This document shows, in pieces, positions 34,856-44,962 of a stretch of 64,000 bases of DNA (positions within the stretch are counted from its first letter, which is position 1; every line of letters starts with the position of its first letter). The stretch spans positions 594,492 to 658,491 of the forward strand of contig CBDCZR010000027.1 of the NCBI GenBank assembly GCA_965224535.1, read 5' to 3'. Position numbers and translations under genes: made by a program. The DNA comes from JBCDHN01 sp965224535 (GTDB lineage: Bacteria > Verrucomicrobiota > Verrucomicrobiia > Verrucomicrobiales > DEV007). The notes beneath the pieces are model-generated. The model did no database searches. It was given only the letters and a program-made list of their open reading frames with translations, and had not been told where the DNA came from.

Positions 34856-36526
34856 TCAACGGAAACGCTGCATCCACTCAATAGCACGCGGAATTCCAGG
34901 GTCGATCATCGATTCGTAGTGGCCACCGGTTGAAACGGTAGAAAACACGACGTCGGAACTTTCGGTTCCGGAATCCTGGTCTGCCTTTTTCAGTGCAAGA
35001 TAGAAGGCTTTCGTGTCCTCAAAAGAGACGATCCCATCATCTTCGGCCTGGAAAAGGAACACGGGCAAATCGAGTTGCTCCGCATGGTTGATTGGCGAGC
35101 TGGAATGCAAGAATTTCCCAAACCCGGTCAGAACCAGGGAGACTCCCGGTTCCGACGCGATTTCGCCATGAAGGGCCTTCACGTCGCTGCACGGTGCGTA
35201 AGCGACGCAGCCGCGAAGGCGCGGTTCGTGCGCGGCAAGAAGCAGGGCGAGCGTCCCCGCGGAACTGTGTCCCGCGACGAAAATCCGCTGGGGATCGACC
35301 ATGGGCAATTTGGCCAAAACGAATTCGAGGGCGTTGCGGCCATTGATCACACCCGCTCTGGCATCCCTGAATTCGTGATACGCTCTGATGAATTGCGCGT
35401 TGGCGTCGTCGTTGCTTGCACTGCTTTCTGCGGCGCGATTTCCGTCGATCGAAAATTGCACCACAGCCATCCCGGCTTTGGCATAGGGGAGCGTTTCATC
35501 GTGGTAAGCATCGGAATTGAGTTCTCCTAAGTCCGATCCGTGAAGCAGGTTGGTTCCTGCGGGTGCGTTGAGAACGCAAGCCAGGCTCCCGGGCGGGTGC
35601 TCGCCGGGCGGAAGGTAGACGCGAAACTGCATATTCCAGCCGGGGATTTTTTCCGCCTCTGGGGAACCTTCCAATCGAATTTGGCCAACCTGAATTCCTC
35701 CAGGAACGGGTTGGTGAAGCTCAATGTTCGGGAACTCAGGAACCGGAATCGATCGGATTGAAGTTGCACCGGCTTCGGCAGTTTTTGAAAGGAAATCGAA
35801 CTCATCGGTCACCCTGGCAAAGCCCAAAATGAGGGCGAGGGCACCGATGATGGAAGCAAAACTCACGAAAATTCCGGAGGAGGTGCGTGGATCGTCTCCG
35901 TAGGCGTTGCTTTGGCTCCGGCCCGGAATTGGGCCCCCTAACAGATTCTCCACCAACGCCCAAATCCCACCAATGAGCGGAACGAAGTTGATCAAAACCC
36001 ACAAGCCGGATTTTTCTCGATCGTGCCATCGTTTTATCTGCGCAACCAAGGAAATCCACACGACGAGAAGAAAGGAACCAACAAAGGCCGGGAGAGGAAA
36101 ATCGTTTGGATCGAGATAGTCCCATCCTCCGGCAATGGCGTAGGAAACGGCCGTGGCAACGAGCAACCAAAGAACGGGCGTAACAATGGAGATCGCCAGA
36201 AACGTGGATCGACGCATCCTTCCATTCGGGCTCAACAAAACCGCAAACAGCGACGCTCGAGGAGCCTGAATTTTGCGGTTGGACCGGTTGGCTTGCGGTG
36301 TTTTTAAGACCCGAGGGTTCGTGACCGGCCCCGATGGGAGCGATGGAGCCCCCGATCTCGGCGCGGTGATTTGAGGAACTGTTGCAGGCGCCGGGGAAGC
36401 CCGGGGAGCTTCGATGCCGAATTGACCGGAACAGGTCGGGCAAACCGCGAAATCGGAGTCATAGTCCGGCGGAATGGAAATGTGTTGTCCGCAGTGTGGG
36501 CAGGCGACTTTGTTCTCCGGGCTCAT
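34856..36526 (-). CDS. Fusion of zinc ribbon, DUF805-like membrane domain and alpha/beta-hydrolase
   Basis: 556 residues. The N-terminus VACPHCGQHISIPPDYDSDF with CPTC is a zinc ribbon. After a Pro-rich linker, residues ~100-210 match DUF805 (LSPNGRMRRSTFLAISIVTP; AQIKRWHDREKSGLWVLINF). A further helix (FASIIGALALILGFA) leads to an exported hydrolase domain with nucleophile elbow RIFVAGHSSAGTLALLLAA (GHSSAG), Asp in FQAEDDGIV and His near STGGHYESM. The predicted arrangement is cytoplasmic ribbon, membrane bundle, periplasmic serine hydrolase. The combination is unusual; each part is typical. It is alone, with no same-strand partner nearby except dgkA. Confidence 0.87.
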   Translation of the reverse strand: MSPENKVACPHCGQHISIPPDYDSDFAVCPTCSGQFGIEAPRASPAPATVPQITAPRSGAPSLPSGPVTNPRVLKTPQANRSNRKIQAPRASLFAVLLSPNGRMRRSTFLAISIVTPVLWLLVATAVSYAIAGGWDYLDPNDFPLPAFVGSFLLVVWISLVAQIKRWHDREKSGLWVLINFVPLIGGIWALVENLLGGPIPGRSQSNAYGDDPRTSSGIFVSFASIIGALALILGFARVTDEFDFLSKTAEAGATSIRSIPVPEFPNIELHQPVPGGIQVGQIRLEGSPEAEKIPGWNMQFRVYLPPGEHPPGSLACVLNAPAGTNLLHGSDLGELNSDAYHDETLPYAKAGMAVVQFSIDGNRAAESSASNDDANAQFIRAYHEFRDARAGVINGRNALEFVLAKLPMVDPQRIFVAGHSSAGTLALLLAAHEPRLRGCVAYAPCSDVKALHGEIASEPGVSLVLTGFGKFLHSSSPINHAEQLDLPVFLFQAEDDGIVSFEDTKAFYLALKKADQDSGTESSDVVFSTVSTGGHYESMIDPGIPRAIEWMQRFR

Positions 36527-36615
36527 GGTTCACAATGATTCCAGCCAAGTTGTTTGGGATTTTTCGCAGCGCCTGTCAATCTTCAAATCTTCAAATTGCG
36601 GCAGGTCGAGGCCAC

Positions 36616-36981
36616 CTACCGAAACTCCAAAATCTTCGGCAGAAAGATGATCGCTCCGATCGCCGCTGAGGCTATCGCCAGGGCCAAAACCGCGCCGGCG
36701 GCGGCATCTTTGCTCAAACCAATGAGCCGGTCCTCACCCGGTTCAACACGATCCGCCAACCGCTCGATGGCTGAGTTGAACGCTTCCGCCGCTATGACCG
36801 CGCCGATGCAAAACACCACCGCCAGCCACTCCGAGGCGGATATCCGGAAAAACCACCCGGCCGCGATGACGAACGCGGCCATGCCCACGTGAATGCGCAT
36901 GTTTTGCTCGGTGCGGAATACGTAGGCGAGGCCCGCGAGGCCAAAGCGAAAACTGCGTAGGAGCCTGGGAACGTCGATCAT
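36616..36981 (-). CDS. dgkA: Diacylglycerol/undecaprenol kinase (DgkA family)
   Basis: 121 residues from ATG 36981 (MIDVPRLLRSFRFGLAGLAY). The family phosphorylates diacylglycerol or undecaprenol in the inner membrane. Key motif: AAEAFNSAIERLADRVEPGE followed by LSKDAAAGAVL (E..N.AIE..D...KD..A.AV), plus three membrane helices. An in-frame GTG/ATG at 37020 would add 13 residues but overlaps nothing useful. Gram-positive-type enzymes of this size favour undecaprenol; the substrate here is open. Confidence 0.9.
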   Translation of the reverse strand: MIDVPRLLRSFRFGLAGLAYVFRTEQNMRIHVGMAAFVIAAGWFFRISASEWLAVVFCIGAVIAAEAFNSAIERLADRVEPGEDRLIGLSKDAAAGAVLALAIASAAIGAIIFLPKILEFR

Positions 36982-37050
36982 TTTCGGGGATTCTACGCCC
37001 AACGGCCGTGGAAACGCCACCTCTCGCGGTCGAAAACGGCGATTTTTGCC

Positions 37051-39702
37051 TTACGCCGCTTTTGCGCGCAAAATCCCGTCCACGTGCCCCAAAAAACCGT
37101 CCGCTTGGAAGGGTTTTTGCACGAATGCGGCGGGCGGGGCGCCGGATTCCGGGCTCATTTCGAAGGCGTTGAAGTCCATGAGGTAGCCGCTTACCACGAT
37201 GACGGGCACGTTGCCAATCTCCCGCCGCAACGCCTCGAAAAATTCGCGCCCCGTCATCTCCGGCATGTTCAAATCCAGGACGATCAGCGAGATTCGCGCG
37301 TGATGCTGGTGGCAAATCTCCAGCGCCTCAAGCCCGTTGCGCGCGCCGACCGATTCGTAGCCGCCGCGCTTGAGGATGGCTTGGGTGAGCCGGCGCACCA
37401 TGTCTTCATCGTCGATGACGAGGACGAAATTTCCGGTTTTGGGCGCTTCCGGGGCCCCGTTGGGAACGGCGGAGACGGTTTTGGCCACCACTTCTTGCTC
37501 GCCGCCCTCCACCACCATGGGGACGGGCAAATCCGAGGACGGGAGGTAGACGCGCATGCTCGTCCCTTGCCCCTGCTCGCTTTCGCAATCGATCCAGCCG
37601 CCGTGCTGCCAGACGATGCCGGAGGTGGCGGACAGGCCCAGGCCGTTGCAGCCGGTGTGGGTGGAAAAAAACGGCTCAAAAATGTTCTCCCGAATGGTCT
37701 CGGGGATTCCCTGGCCGGTGTCGCGCACCACCAGACAAACGTAGCGGCCGGCTTCCAAATCGTCCGGCGCCAATTCATCGCCACCCACCTCGAAGGATTC
37801 CGCCGCAATCGTCAAAACGCCGCCTCCAGGCATCGCGGTCACGGCATTGGTGCACAATTCCAGCAAAACGGTGCGCAATTTTTCGCGGTCGCCGGTGACG
37901 TGGCAATCCTTCGGCGGCAAAGCCACGTTTAGCTCGATTTCCGGCGGCAAATCCGGCGCCATTCGTTCGCCGGCCCAGCGCAACAAATTGTGGACGCTGT
38001 TGATTTTTACCTCCAGCAGGTTTTCCTGCGCAAAGCCCAAAAGTCCGCGCGAAATCGTGGCCGCCTGGTTTGCCGAGGATTTCGCTTTGGCGACGATTTG
38101 GCTCCACTGCTCCGGCGAGATGGTTCCGTCAACCTGCGCCAAATCAGCAGCCACGCCGGTGACGATTCGGTTGAATTCGTGGCCGATGCCGCTCGCCAAA
38201 TTCCCGATCAACTCGGCTTTTTCCACGCCCTCGGCTTTTCGCGCGATTCGGGCCTGTTCCGTGCGGTCGTCAAAGCGCCAGAGCAAGGCCAGCACCTTGC
38301 CTTCGTGCTCGACCGGCGTGGCTCGCACCTCCATCACGCCGTCTTCGGGCTGGCGCAATTTCCAGGTTCGGGGCGAGAGGTGATCCGGCGCCTCAAAACC
38401 GGCTTTCCACCAGGCCAGGAACTCCTCGGTCTCCAGAAACATCCAGGCGATCCGCTGGGGAATCTGTTCCGGCTCCAGCGCCTCGAATTCCGGCTTGGAC
38501 ATGCGGTTGATCTCGAAGAATCTGGCGTTGTGACCCACCACGTTTGAGCCGTCCGGCGCGACGAAGAGCATCCCCTCGCGGCTGGACTCGTTGGCGGCCA
38601 AAACCTGGGCGTTCAGCCCCTTGGTCCAGCGCTCCAATTCATCCAGTTTTTCGCCGTTCGCCTTCAAATGGGCGTCGGTTTCGGCCTTGAAGCTCTCCAA
38701 ACGCCGGGCCATGCCGTTGAACCGTCTCGTGGCCAATTGAACCTCGGCAATGCCCTGGTTCGGCAAGCGAGCCTCAAAGTCGCCTTCCTCCATTTTTTCG
38801 GCAAAATCGACCATCGCGCCAAGTTGACGCCGATGCCGATGCCCCACGCCGCCTGCGATTGCCGAAGCCAGACCCACCGCCAACAGCCCGATCCAGAGTT
38901 GCGCCCCGGACCAGCTCCCGGCCAACTGCTCCACGTGCGCTTTCGGGGTCAAGGCGACCAAACGCCAGGTGTCGCCGACGATCGGCCGGGCAAACGCCAG
39001 CCGGCGCTCCACGCCCAGATACTCCTCGCCGGCCGGCCCGATGAATTCCGCCCCCTCCTTGGAAAGACGCCCTCCCATCGCGCCCGACCCGGCCTGAGCC
39101 AGCACCTGGCCCCGCCCATCCAGCAACGCCAGGTTTTCGCCCGCACTCGACCGCAACGCCGCCGCCATGACGCTTGGCGGGATCGTTGCTTCGAGCCACT
39201 CCTTCGGCGCTGCCTCACTTTTTGCGGGAATCGCCGCCAAAATCGACCAAGCCTCGCCGGCAACCGCACGAACGTGAAATCGCGTGCCGCTTGCCTGGAG
39301 CAACGTGGCCGATTTTAGCGGCTCACCGAACTTCCCGCTGGTCGATGCGATCATCTCCCCCTCGCGGTGGATGGCCAGGCTTTCGATCGCGCTTTGCTTG
39401 CCCAACATCGAGCGCAGCACCGCGCTTCGCGACTCACCGGGAATGGAGAAATCGCCAACCAGCGGATGGCCGGCGGCGTCGCGAACCACTTTCTCCATCT
39501 CCTCAAGCGTGGTACGAACGTGGGATTCCAAGTTTTCCAAAACCGGCTGCATTTGGGCCTGGCGAGTCGTCGCAAAAAGCTGCCTGGCATTCGATTTTGC
39601 CGAAAAAACGACCCACAAGACGGCCGAAACGCCGAGAACGAAGACGAGGGCCGCGATACGGACGTCGAGGCGACGAGAAAAGTGCAAAAACCGCGCGAAC
39701 AT
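37051..39702 (-). CDS. Hybrid sensor histidine kinase
   Basis: 883 residues. Two membrane helices (residues ~15-34 and ~268-290) flank a periplasmic sensor domain; a HAMP-like linker follows, then a PAS domain (~375-480). The phospho-acceptor His508 lies in LIGNLASGIGHEFNRIVTGV, the ATPase domain has TNAVTAMPGGGVLTIAAE and RDTGQGIPETIRENIFEPFF (N, G1) and GLGLSATSGIV. A C-terminal receiver domain has acidic pair VIDDEDMVRR, Asp810 in LIVLDLNMPEMTGRE and a Lys in AFVQKPF. No partner regulator gene is adjacent, so output may be through another protein. The signal is unknown. Confidence 0.93.
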   Translation of the reverse strand: MFARFLHFSRRLDVRIAALVFVLGVSAVLWVVFSAKSNARQLFATTRQAQMQPVLENLESHVRTTLEEMEKVVRDAAGHPLVGDFSIPGESRSAVLRSMLGKQSAIESLAIHREGEMIASTSGKFGEPLKSATLLQASGTRFHVRAVAGEAWSILAAIPAKSEAAPKEWLEATIPPSVMAAALRSSAGENLALLDGRGQVLAQAGSGAMGGRLSKEGAEFIGPAGEEYLGVERRLAFARPIVGDTWRLVALTPKAHVEQLAGSWSGAQLWIGLLAVGLASAIAGGVGHRHRRQLGAMVDFAEKMEEGDFEARLPNQGIAEVQLATRRFNGMARRLESFKAETDAHLKANGEKLDELERWTKGLNAQVLAANESSREGMLFVAPDGSNVVGHNARFFEINRMSKPEFEALEPEQIPQRIAWMFLETEEFLAWWKAGFEAPDHLSPRTWKLRQPEDGVMEVRATPVEHEGKVLALLWRFDDRTEQARIARKAEGVEKAELIGNLASGIGHEFNRIVTGVAADLAQVDGTISPEQWSQIVAKAKSSANQAATISRGLLGFAQENLLEVKINSVHNLLRWAGERMAPDLPPEIELNVALPPKDCHVTGDREKLRTVLLELCTNAVTAMPGGGVLTIAAESFEVGGDELAPDDLEAGRYVCLVVRDTGQGIPETIRENIFEPFFSTHTGCNGLGLSATSGIVWQHGGWIDCESEQGQGTSMRVYLPSSDLPVPMVVEGGEQEVVAKTVSAVPNGAPEAPKTGNFVLVIDDEDMVRRLTQAILKRGGYESVGARNGLEALEICHQHHARISLIVLDLNMPEMTGREFFEALRREIGNVPVIVVSGYLMDFNAFEMSPESGAPPAAFVQKPFQADGFLGHVDGILRAKAA

Positions 39703-40186
39703 ATAAATTTCAATAAAATTTATAATCAGCAGAAATCAACCGCCGAATTGCGCATTGGTTCGCGCCTCCCTTGCCCGATTAGCGCTCCTTCAACCTGCCG
39801 GCCGCGCCGCTTGATATCGGGATCGGGCTCGTAGAATGATTCGGTGACGCCGTGGGGACTGTGGGAATAGAATCGATTCGGTGCTGGTTTCGTAGCTGGT
39901 GTGACGGCTGTTGGCCGTGGTGGCTTGAGTCGGATCGGCGGGACCATCGAGCCAGGGTCGAAGCGAGCCGGTCGAGTCTCCATCGCCGTCTTAGGCTAAC
40001 GCTAACGAGTTTACTAGCCAGCAGCGATTGGTTGCCACGAAGGCACCGCACGCGCCGAATTTCAGCGCGTTTCGGCGTGAAACTGCCGTTTCTTCGAGGA
40101 TGCCGGGAACCCAACCATGTCTTTCTCTTACATCGCGCCGTTGCGGGACTCCTTCCGTCGATTTGCTGGTGGCGCTACCGCTACTT
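39703..40186. other. Intergenic region; one weak frame
   Basis: No confident gene lies between the histidine kinase start and the sialidase-type gene end. A minus-strand frame (39983-39726, 85 residues, beginning METRPARFDPGSMVPPIRLK) has no clear ribosome site and is Pro/Arg-rich, so I do not call it. It may hold the kinase promoter near 39703-39800, where the sequence is locally AT-rich. Confidence 0.3.
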
Positions 40187-43100
40187 CTACTTCGCCTTCA
40201 GCATTCGCTTCACCCTCGCCTGCTCTTTCTCAAGCGCCGCGCCCGTCACCGGCAGGGGCTCAAAATCCGGATCGGGCGCGACCACTTCGTCCGCCGGAAT
40301 CTCGCGCCAGCGCAGGTTCCGAAACCAAACGTCCTGACCGTGATCTTGCAGCTTGATCCGTCCGCCCCGTCCGGTGAGGTCGCCGCCGCGAATGCCTAAC
40401 AACTCCACATATTTGGCCCACTTCGGGGCCGCATAGTCGAAGGAAATCACCGCTTCGCCATTGAGCCAATGCTCGATCACGCTGCCCTTGCAAATCACCC
40501 GGCCCGTATTCCACTCGCCCACCGGCTGCGTGTTGTCCTTCTTCGGCGCCATGCAGAAAAAGAGAGACGCGGCGGCCTGACGCGCGTTCTCGCCGTACGG
40601 ACTGTCGATGTTGTCGAGAATCTGGTATTCGACTTGCCCGGGGCGATAGTAGACGCCGGAATTGCAGCCTTTCGATACCTTCCACTCAAAACGCAGCTCG
40701 AAATCGTCCGGCACGGCAGCGGCGGTGTAAACCAGGTCGCCGCCGCGCTTTTGCCGGTAAAACGCGCCTTCTTCGTCGATAACCCAGTTTCCGGCGTGTT
40801 CCCAGCCGTCGAAAGTTTTGCCATCGGACAGCGCGACGAAGACGGGCTCGTCTTTCGCCACGAGCGCATCCGTTTCCGCGAGGGTGAAGCGGGTGTTCAT
40901 CACGGAGTGCTTCTCCGGCCCTTCGGCATATTTGATGTAGGTCGTCGCCACGATCACGCCTCCGGGCAGCCGCTCCAAATCGGAATAGCCGCAATCGGTA
41001 TCGCCTTCGCCCGGGCGGTCGGAACCGGATCGCAGCGCGTTGTGAAACAGTTTGACGCGGTAATCGCCGGGCCTGCCCTCGATGATGTCCTCAAAGCGGC
41101 CTACCCAAGCCACATAGTGCCCGTAAGTCGCGCTGGTCTTGGCCATGTCGCGAAAAGCGACCACGAGCCGTCCGTCCGGCGCGAACATGGCGACATGACG
41201 GTCTCCGGTTAGCGCGGCGGGCAACTCCCGGGCGGGGCTCCAGCTCTTCGCCTCGTCGCGGCTGATCGAGTAGAGCGACTGAGATTTGCGCCGGTTCTCA
41301 CGAAGCAACATGAGCAGGGTTTGTCCGTCGGGAGAACGCACGACGCAGGGCTGAGACCAGCGTCCGGGAACGCGGACGACGCGGCGTTCGTGGCTCCATG
41401 TTAGGCCTCCGTCTAGCGATTCGCTCTGCACGACGAAGCCGGGAAGATCGCTCCACATCACGAGCCGTTTGCCTTCGTCGAAACTGAGAATTGTCTTTGG
41501 CGGCACTTCACCCCGGACGCCGTTGGCGGCCATCGGCGTCCAGGTCTGACCGTCGTCCTCGGAAAACGATTGGTGCATCGGATAGGGCGGCTTCCCCTCG
41601 CGGCTCCAGTCGAGACCGTCGGCGAAACAGAACAGCCTCGCAGTACCATCCGGCGCGACGAGCCGATGCAGCGCGGGCGTGTTGGACGTTTGGCCCCAAT
41701 TTTCGGGGACGTCGAGCAAACCGCTCCAAGTCAGGCCAGCGTCCGTGCTACGGGCGAGCGGCCCAATCCAGCGCGCATGACCGAGACACCAAGCCGCGAA
41801 CATGGTTTTGCCATCCGGCAGCAGCACGGTATCACAGTGTCCTTGGTAGACTGACTCCGTGCCAGCCGCGACGACGGAATGCTGCTCCTTGTCGCCTGAC
41901 AAATCCACCAACGGCAGGTCGATCGCAATTCTGGCGTTGCGCTCGGGAAGGTTGAATGCGGGCAACGCAGCGATTTCCCGCGCCAGCGGGCGGCTGACGA
42001 GCATTTTTAACCTCGATTTCGAACCAACGAGCTTCTTCGCCATCACATCCTCCTCGGTAAACCGCGCCATGAGAATTTCCCCATCGGTGGAGCGATTGCG
42101 GTCGTAGGAAATGACGATCGTCCCGTCCGGCACTTGGAATCCGTCCGGATAGGAGATCCCCTTGCGCTCGTCCAGTACCAGCCCGCCCTGCCAAATTTTC
42201 CCATCATCCTCGGAAAGCCACGCACTCAGTTGCACGCGTCCTTCGTGCGCGTCGATTCGGTCGCCGTGTTTGACGAGGAGCAGTCGCCCTGAGCTAAGCC
42301 GCCGAATGAAGAAACGCGCCACAGGATGCACGATCGCTGACTCGGCCGGTTCGCTCCACGTTTTGCCGCGGTCGGCCGAGGTGGCTTCCATGATGCCGCG
42401 GCGTGTGCGGGCCAGCATCCAAAGCAGGCCATCCAATTTCTCCACGATCATATGCTCGTGCCAGTCGGGATCCGGGAACTGAACCACGCCGCGCCGCTCC
42501 CACGTTTCGCCATCGTCGGTCGAAACCAAAACGTTCGCGCCGCGGAGCGGATCGAGTTCGCGGAAGCAGCCTTTGAACTGCCGGAAACCCTCGCGCTGGT
42601 CGAGCGAGATTGGCAGCATCCATTCGCCGTTGCTGAGGACGGTTGGTTTGTTGAGCATCACGCCGTGCCAGATGCGACGCGGCTCGGACCAGGCCGGCTT
42701 AGCTGCATCGGGATTCCCGCAAACCGTCGCCCAAACTCCCGCGCGGCCGTCGAACATGTCCATCGACTGATCGAAAAACAGCCAGAGCCGGCCCAACGGA
42801 TCGGTCCAGAGATTGCCGACAAGGATGCTGCGCTCAGCGCCGAGCCCCTCCGCGTGCGAGTCGAGAACCATGCGCGGATCGGACCACGATTCGCCCTCGT
42901 CGTCGCTGCTTGCGAGGACGAAATACGCCTTGGGACTGTCGCCGCCCGCGACCCAACACGCCCAGAGCCGCCCTCCCGGCGTGCGCTCGATCCCGATGGT
43001 CATGCCGTAGCCGAGCCGGTCGTAGCCGTATTCTGGCAGCGGCGAGGTGTTGATTTTTGGCGGTGTTAGGGCGTGATCGGCGATCTGCTCCATCTTCGCG

Positions 43101-44776
43101 ATACGCGCGGCGGCTTCTTCCGGCGTTTCCACGATTTTGGCTTTGTCAGGGCGGCCGGCGGCGAGCAGCTTGATCCCGATCCCCTCTCCCAGCACGGCCA
43201 GCGCCGTTTTGCGCAGCGTAATTTGCTCGCCGCTTTCCAAGCGCTTGCGGAAGGCGAAAACGCGGTTGATCTCGCCGCGGAAAAGCTGGGATTCCGGCGT
43301 ATCGACCTTCTCGAAACCGCGGCCGAGCAAAAACGCAGCTTGATTGGCGGAATGTTTTAGGCTCAGTGTCAGGATGTAGAGATCGCCCGGCGTCGTGCAT
43401 TCGATCGTGTATCCCTCGATGCTCGTCTTGAGAAATTTCCGGCCCAGGAGGAACTCCGGCGCCTCGATCAAGGTGTAGTCGCGATCAGTGAATAGCAGCG
43501 CATCCTTCACGAGCGGCTCCAGCGACCGCCGGACGACAGGGGCGCGTTTTTTGCCCTTCTGCGACTCGAACGCGCCGCTGTCTTCGAGCTTCCCGAACAC
43601 GATTCGTTCCTTGCGGCTCGACGAACGGTCGCCCTGCGTCGCGCAAAGCCAAATCACGCCGTTGTGTTCGTGAAAGGTGGGATACTGAAACGACTTCGCG
43701 GTCTCGAAACGATACTTGCGCTCCCAGCGGTTGCCGTCGCGGGAAACGTCGATGTTGAACACGCTGCGGTTCACGCCATGAATCCTCGTCGCCTCCTGCC
43801 AGCCGAGGTAGTAGACGCCGCCGAACTTGTTGAAAGTCGGCTTCGAATTCGCGCCGTTGGGAACGAAATCGCGCTCCTCGCCCACGGTCCAGGAGACCCC
43901 GTCGCGGCTCGTGGTAAAATGGTAATTGCCCGCATCGTTGCGGCAAATCGCCATCCACGTTCCGTCCGGCAACCGGTTGACCGCCGCCTCGCTGAGTTTC
44001 TGGGATTGCGGCTCGTTGAAATGCCCTAACACTTCGAACGTCGCGAAGTCATCGTGCATTCGGGCCAGCGCGTTCTGCTTTCCGGGAAAGTTATTTAGCG
44101 CCACATAAATCCGGTCGTCGAAGGTCTTGAAGGAATCGAAGAGATACATCCCGAAGTCCTTGGCCGGCTTGGCAAATCCTTGCGCCGCGGCGTCGGCGTG
44201 GAAATGCCGTGGTTGCATGTCGAAAACGCCCGCCGCCGTCTTCAGCTTCACGCGGTGAATCGTTGGAGCGAATTTTCGAGTGGTTAGGCTGAAGTCGCGA
44301 TACCACATCTGCGACTGGCGTTTGCCGGGCTGTTCGCTGGCGAAGTAGCAACGCAGCGTCACGTCGTCTTTTTGGATAATTCGCGGCACAAAACACGCAC
44401 CAACCGGAAGCGTTTCGTTCTCGAAGACCTTCTCGCTGCGTGCAAATGGAATCACCGCCTCGACCTCCAGCGTCTCGAGCTTCACGATCGACAACGCGCT
44501 GCAAATCTCGGGCCGCGCCGCGCTTTCGCCGGAACCGAGATCGTTCACTTCGGCCACGATGTAAGCGTGATCGCTCACCAACGCCATCTCCGCATCGTGG
44601 GCGCCTTTGACATGCGGAGCCGTCACCGTGACGAGCCGCTCCAGGACGACATCGCCGGCCAGAGCCGGATCCCAGCCTTCCGGGACCAAACGCGCGTCCT
44701 CTGCCGCCAAATGCGTCAGCGCGAGCGCGAGTATCACAAGTGAACCGAGAGGCAAAGATTGCATGGAAGATTTCAT
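40187..44776 (-). CDS. Giant exported sialidase-type protein with DUF1080-like C-terminus
   Basis: About 1529 residues. ATG 44776 gives a proper signal peptide (SSMQSLPLGSLVILALALTH); the longer frame from 44827 would place it internally. Three propeller-like regions follow: ~30-560, a sialidase-like propeller ~600-930 (SPKAYFVLASSDDEGESWSD, WSEPRRIWHGVMLNKPTVLS) and a second ~960-1320 (STDAGLTWSG, DGGLTWSHERRVVRV), each with Asp-box-like S-x-D-x-G-x-x-W motifs. The end (~1340-1520) is a DUF1080/3-keto-disaccharide-hydrolase-like sandwich (SKGCNSGVYYRPGQVEYQIL). It probably attacks sialylated or other complex glycans outside the cell. Whether one or two propellers are catalytic is open. Confidence 0.9.
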   Translation of the reverse strand: MKSSMQSLPLGSLVILALALTHLAAEDARLVPEGWDPALAGDVVLERLVTVTAPHVKGAHDAEMALVSDHAYIVAEVNDLGSGESAARPEICSALSIVKLETLEVEAVIPFARSEKVFENETLPVGACFVPRIIQKDDVTLRCYFASEQPGKRQSQMWYRDFSLTTRKFAPTIHRVKLKTAAGVFDMQPRHFHADAAAQGFAKPAKDFGMYLFDSFKTFDDRIYVALNNFPGKQNALARMHDDFATFEVLGHFNEPQSQKLSEAAVNRLPDGTWMAICRNDAGNYHFTTSRDGVSWTVGEERDFVPNGANSKPTFNKFGGVYYLGWQEATRIHGVNRSVFNIDVSRDGNRWERKYRFETAKSFQYPTFHEHNGVIWLCATQGDRSSSRKERIVFGKLEDSGAFESQKGKKRAPVVRRSLEPLVKDALLFTDRDYTLIEAPEFLLGRKFLKTSIEGYTIECTTPGDLYILTLSLKHSANQAAFLLGRGFEKVDTPESQLFRGEINRVFAFRKRLESGEQITLRKTALAVLGEGIGIKLLAAGRPDKAKIVETPEEAAARIAKMEQIADHALTPPKINTSPLPEYGYDRLGYGMTIGIERTPGGRLWACWVAGGDSPKAYFVLASSDDEGESWSDPRMVLDSHAEGLGAERSILVGNLWTDPLGRLWLFFDQSMDMFDGRAGVWATVCGNPDAAKPAWSEPRRIWHGVMLNKPTVLSNGEWMLPISLDQREGFRQFKGCFRELDPLRGANVLVSTDDGETWERRGVVQFPDPDWHEHMIVEKLDGLLWMLARTRRGIMEATSADRGKTWSEPAESAIVHPVARFFIRRLSSGRLLLVKHGDRIDAHEGRVQLSAWLSEDDGKIWQGGLVLDERKGISYPDGFQVPDGTIVISYDRNRSTDGEILMARFTEEDVMAKKLVGSKSRLKMLVSRPLAREIAALPAFNLPERNARIAIDLPLVDLSGDKEQHSVVAAGTESVYQGHCDTVLLPDGKTMFAAWCLGHARWIGPLARSTDAGLTWSGLLDVPENWGQTSNTPALHRLVAPDGTARLFCFADGLDWSREGKPPYPMHQSFSEDDGQTWTPMAANGVRGEVPPKTILSFDEGKRLVMWSDLPGFVVQSESLDGGLTWSHERRVVRVPGRWSQPCVVRSPDGQTLLMLLRENRRKSQSLYSISRDEAKSWSPARELPAALTGDRHVAMFAPDGRLVVAFRDMAKTSATYGHYVAWVGRFEDIIEGRPGDYRVKLFHNALRSGSDRPGEGDTDCGYSDLERLPGGVIVATTYIKYAEGPEKHSVMNTRFTLAETDALVAKDEPVFVALSDGKTFDGWEHAGNWVIDEEGAFYRQKRGGDLVYTAAAVPDDFELRFEWKVSKGCNSGVYYRPGQVEYQILDNIDSPYGENARQAAASLFFCMAPKKDNTQPVGEWNTGRVICKGSVIEHWLNGEAVISFDYAAPKWAKYVELLGIRGGDLTGRGGRIKLQDHGQDVWFRNLRWREIPADEVVAPDPDFEPLPVTGAALEKEQARVKRMLKAK

Positions 44777-44962
44777 GCGGGCACTCAGAACTCGCCCGCC
44801 GTTGTCCTCAAGAAATTCCTCGGCCATTTCCCAAAATCCGCCCCGTAATTCCCGGTTTCGCCGGGCAAATCGCTGAGGACCGGCTTGATTTCTCGCCTCG
44901 CGGCCAATTTCATAGGTTGACGAATTTTGCCTGACATGATACGCACCTTCCGCAGGTTTGCC

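Noticed and set aside
39726..39983. 85-residue minus-strand frame between the kinase and the sialidase-type gene
   Set aside because: Pro/Arg-rich, no clear ribosome site, no recognisable fold.
44777..44827. Extended start of the sialidase-type gene
   Set aside because: It would bury the signal peptide 17 residues inside the protein.
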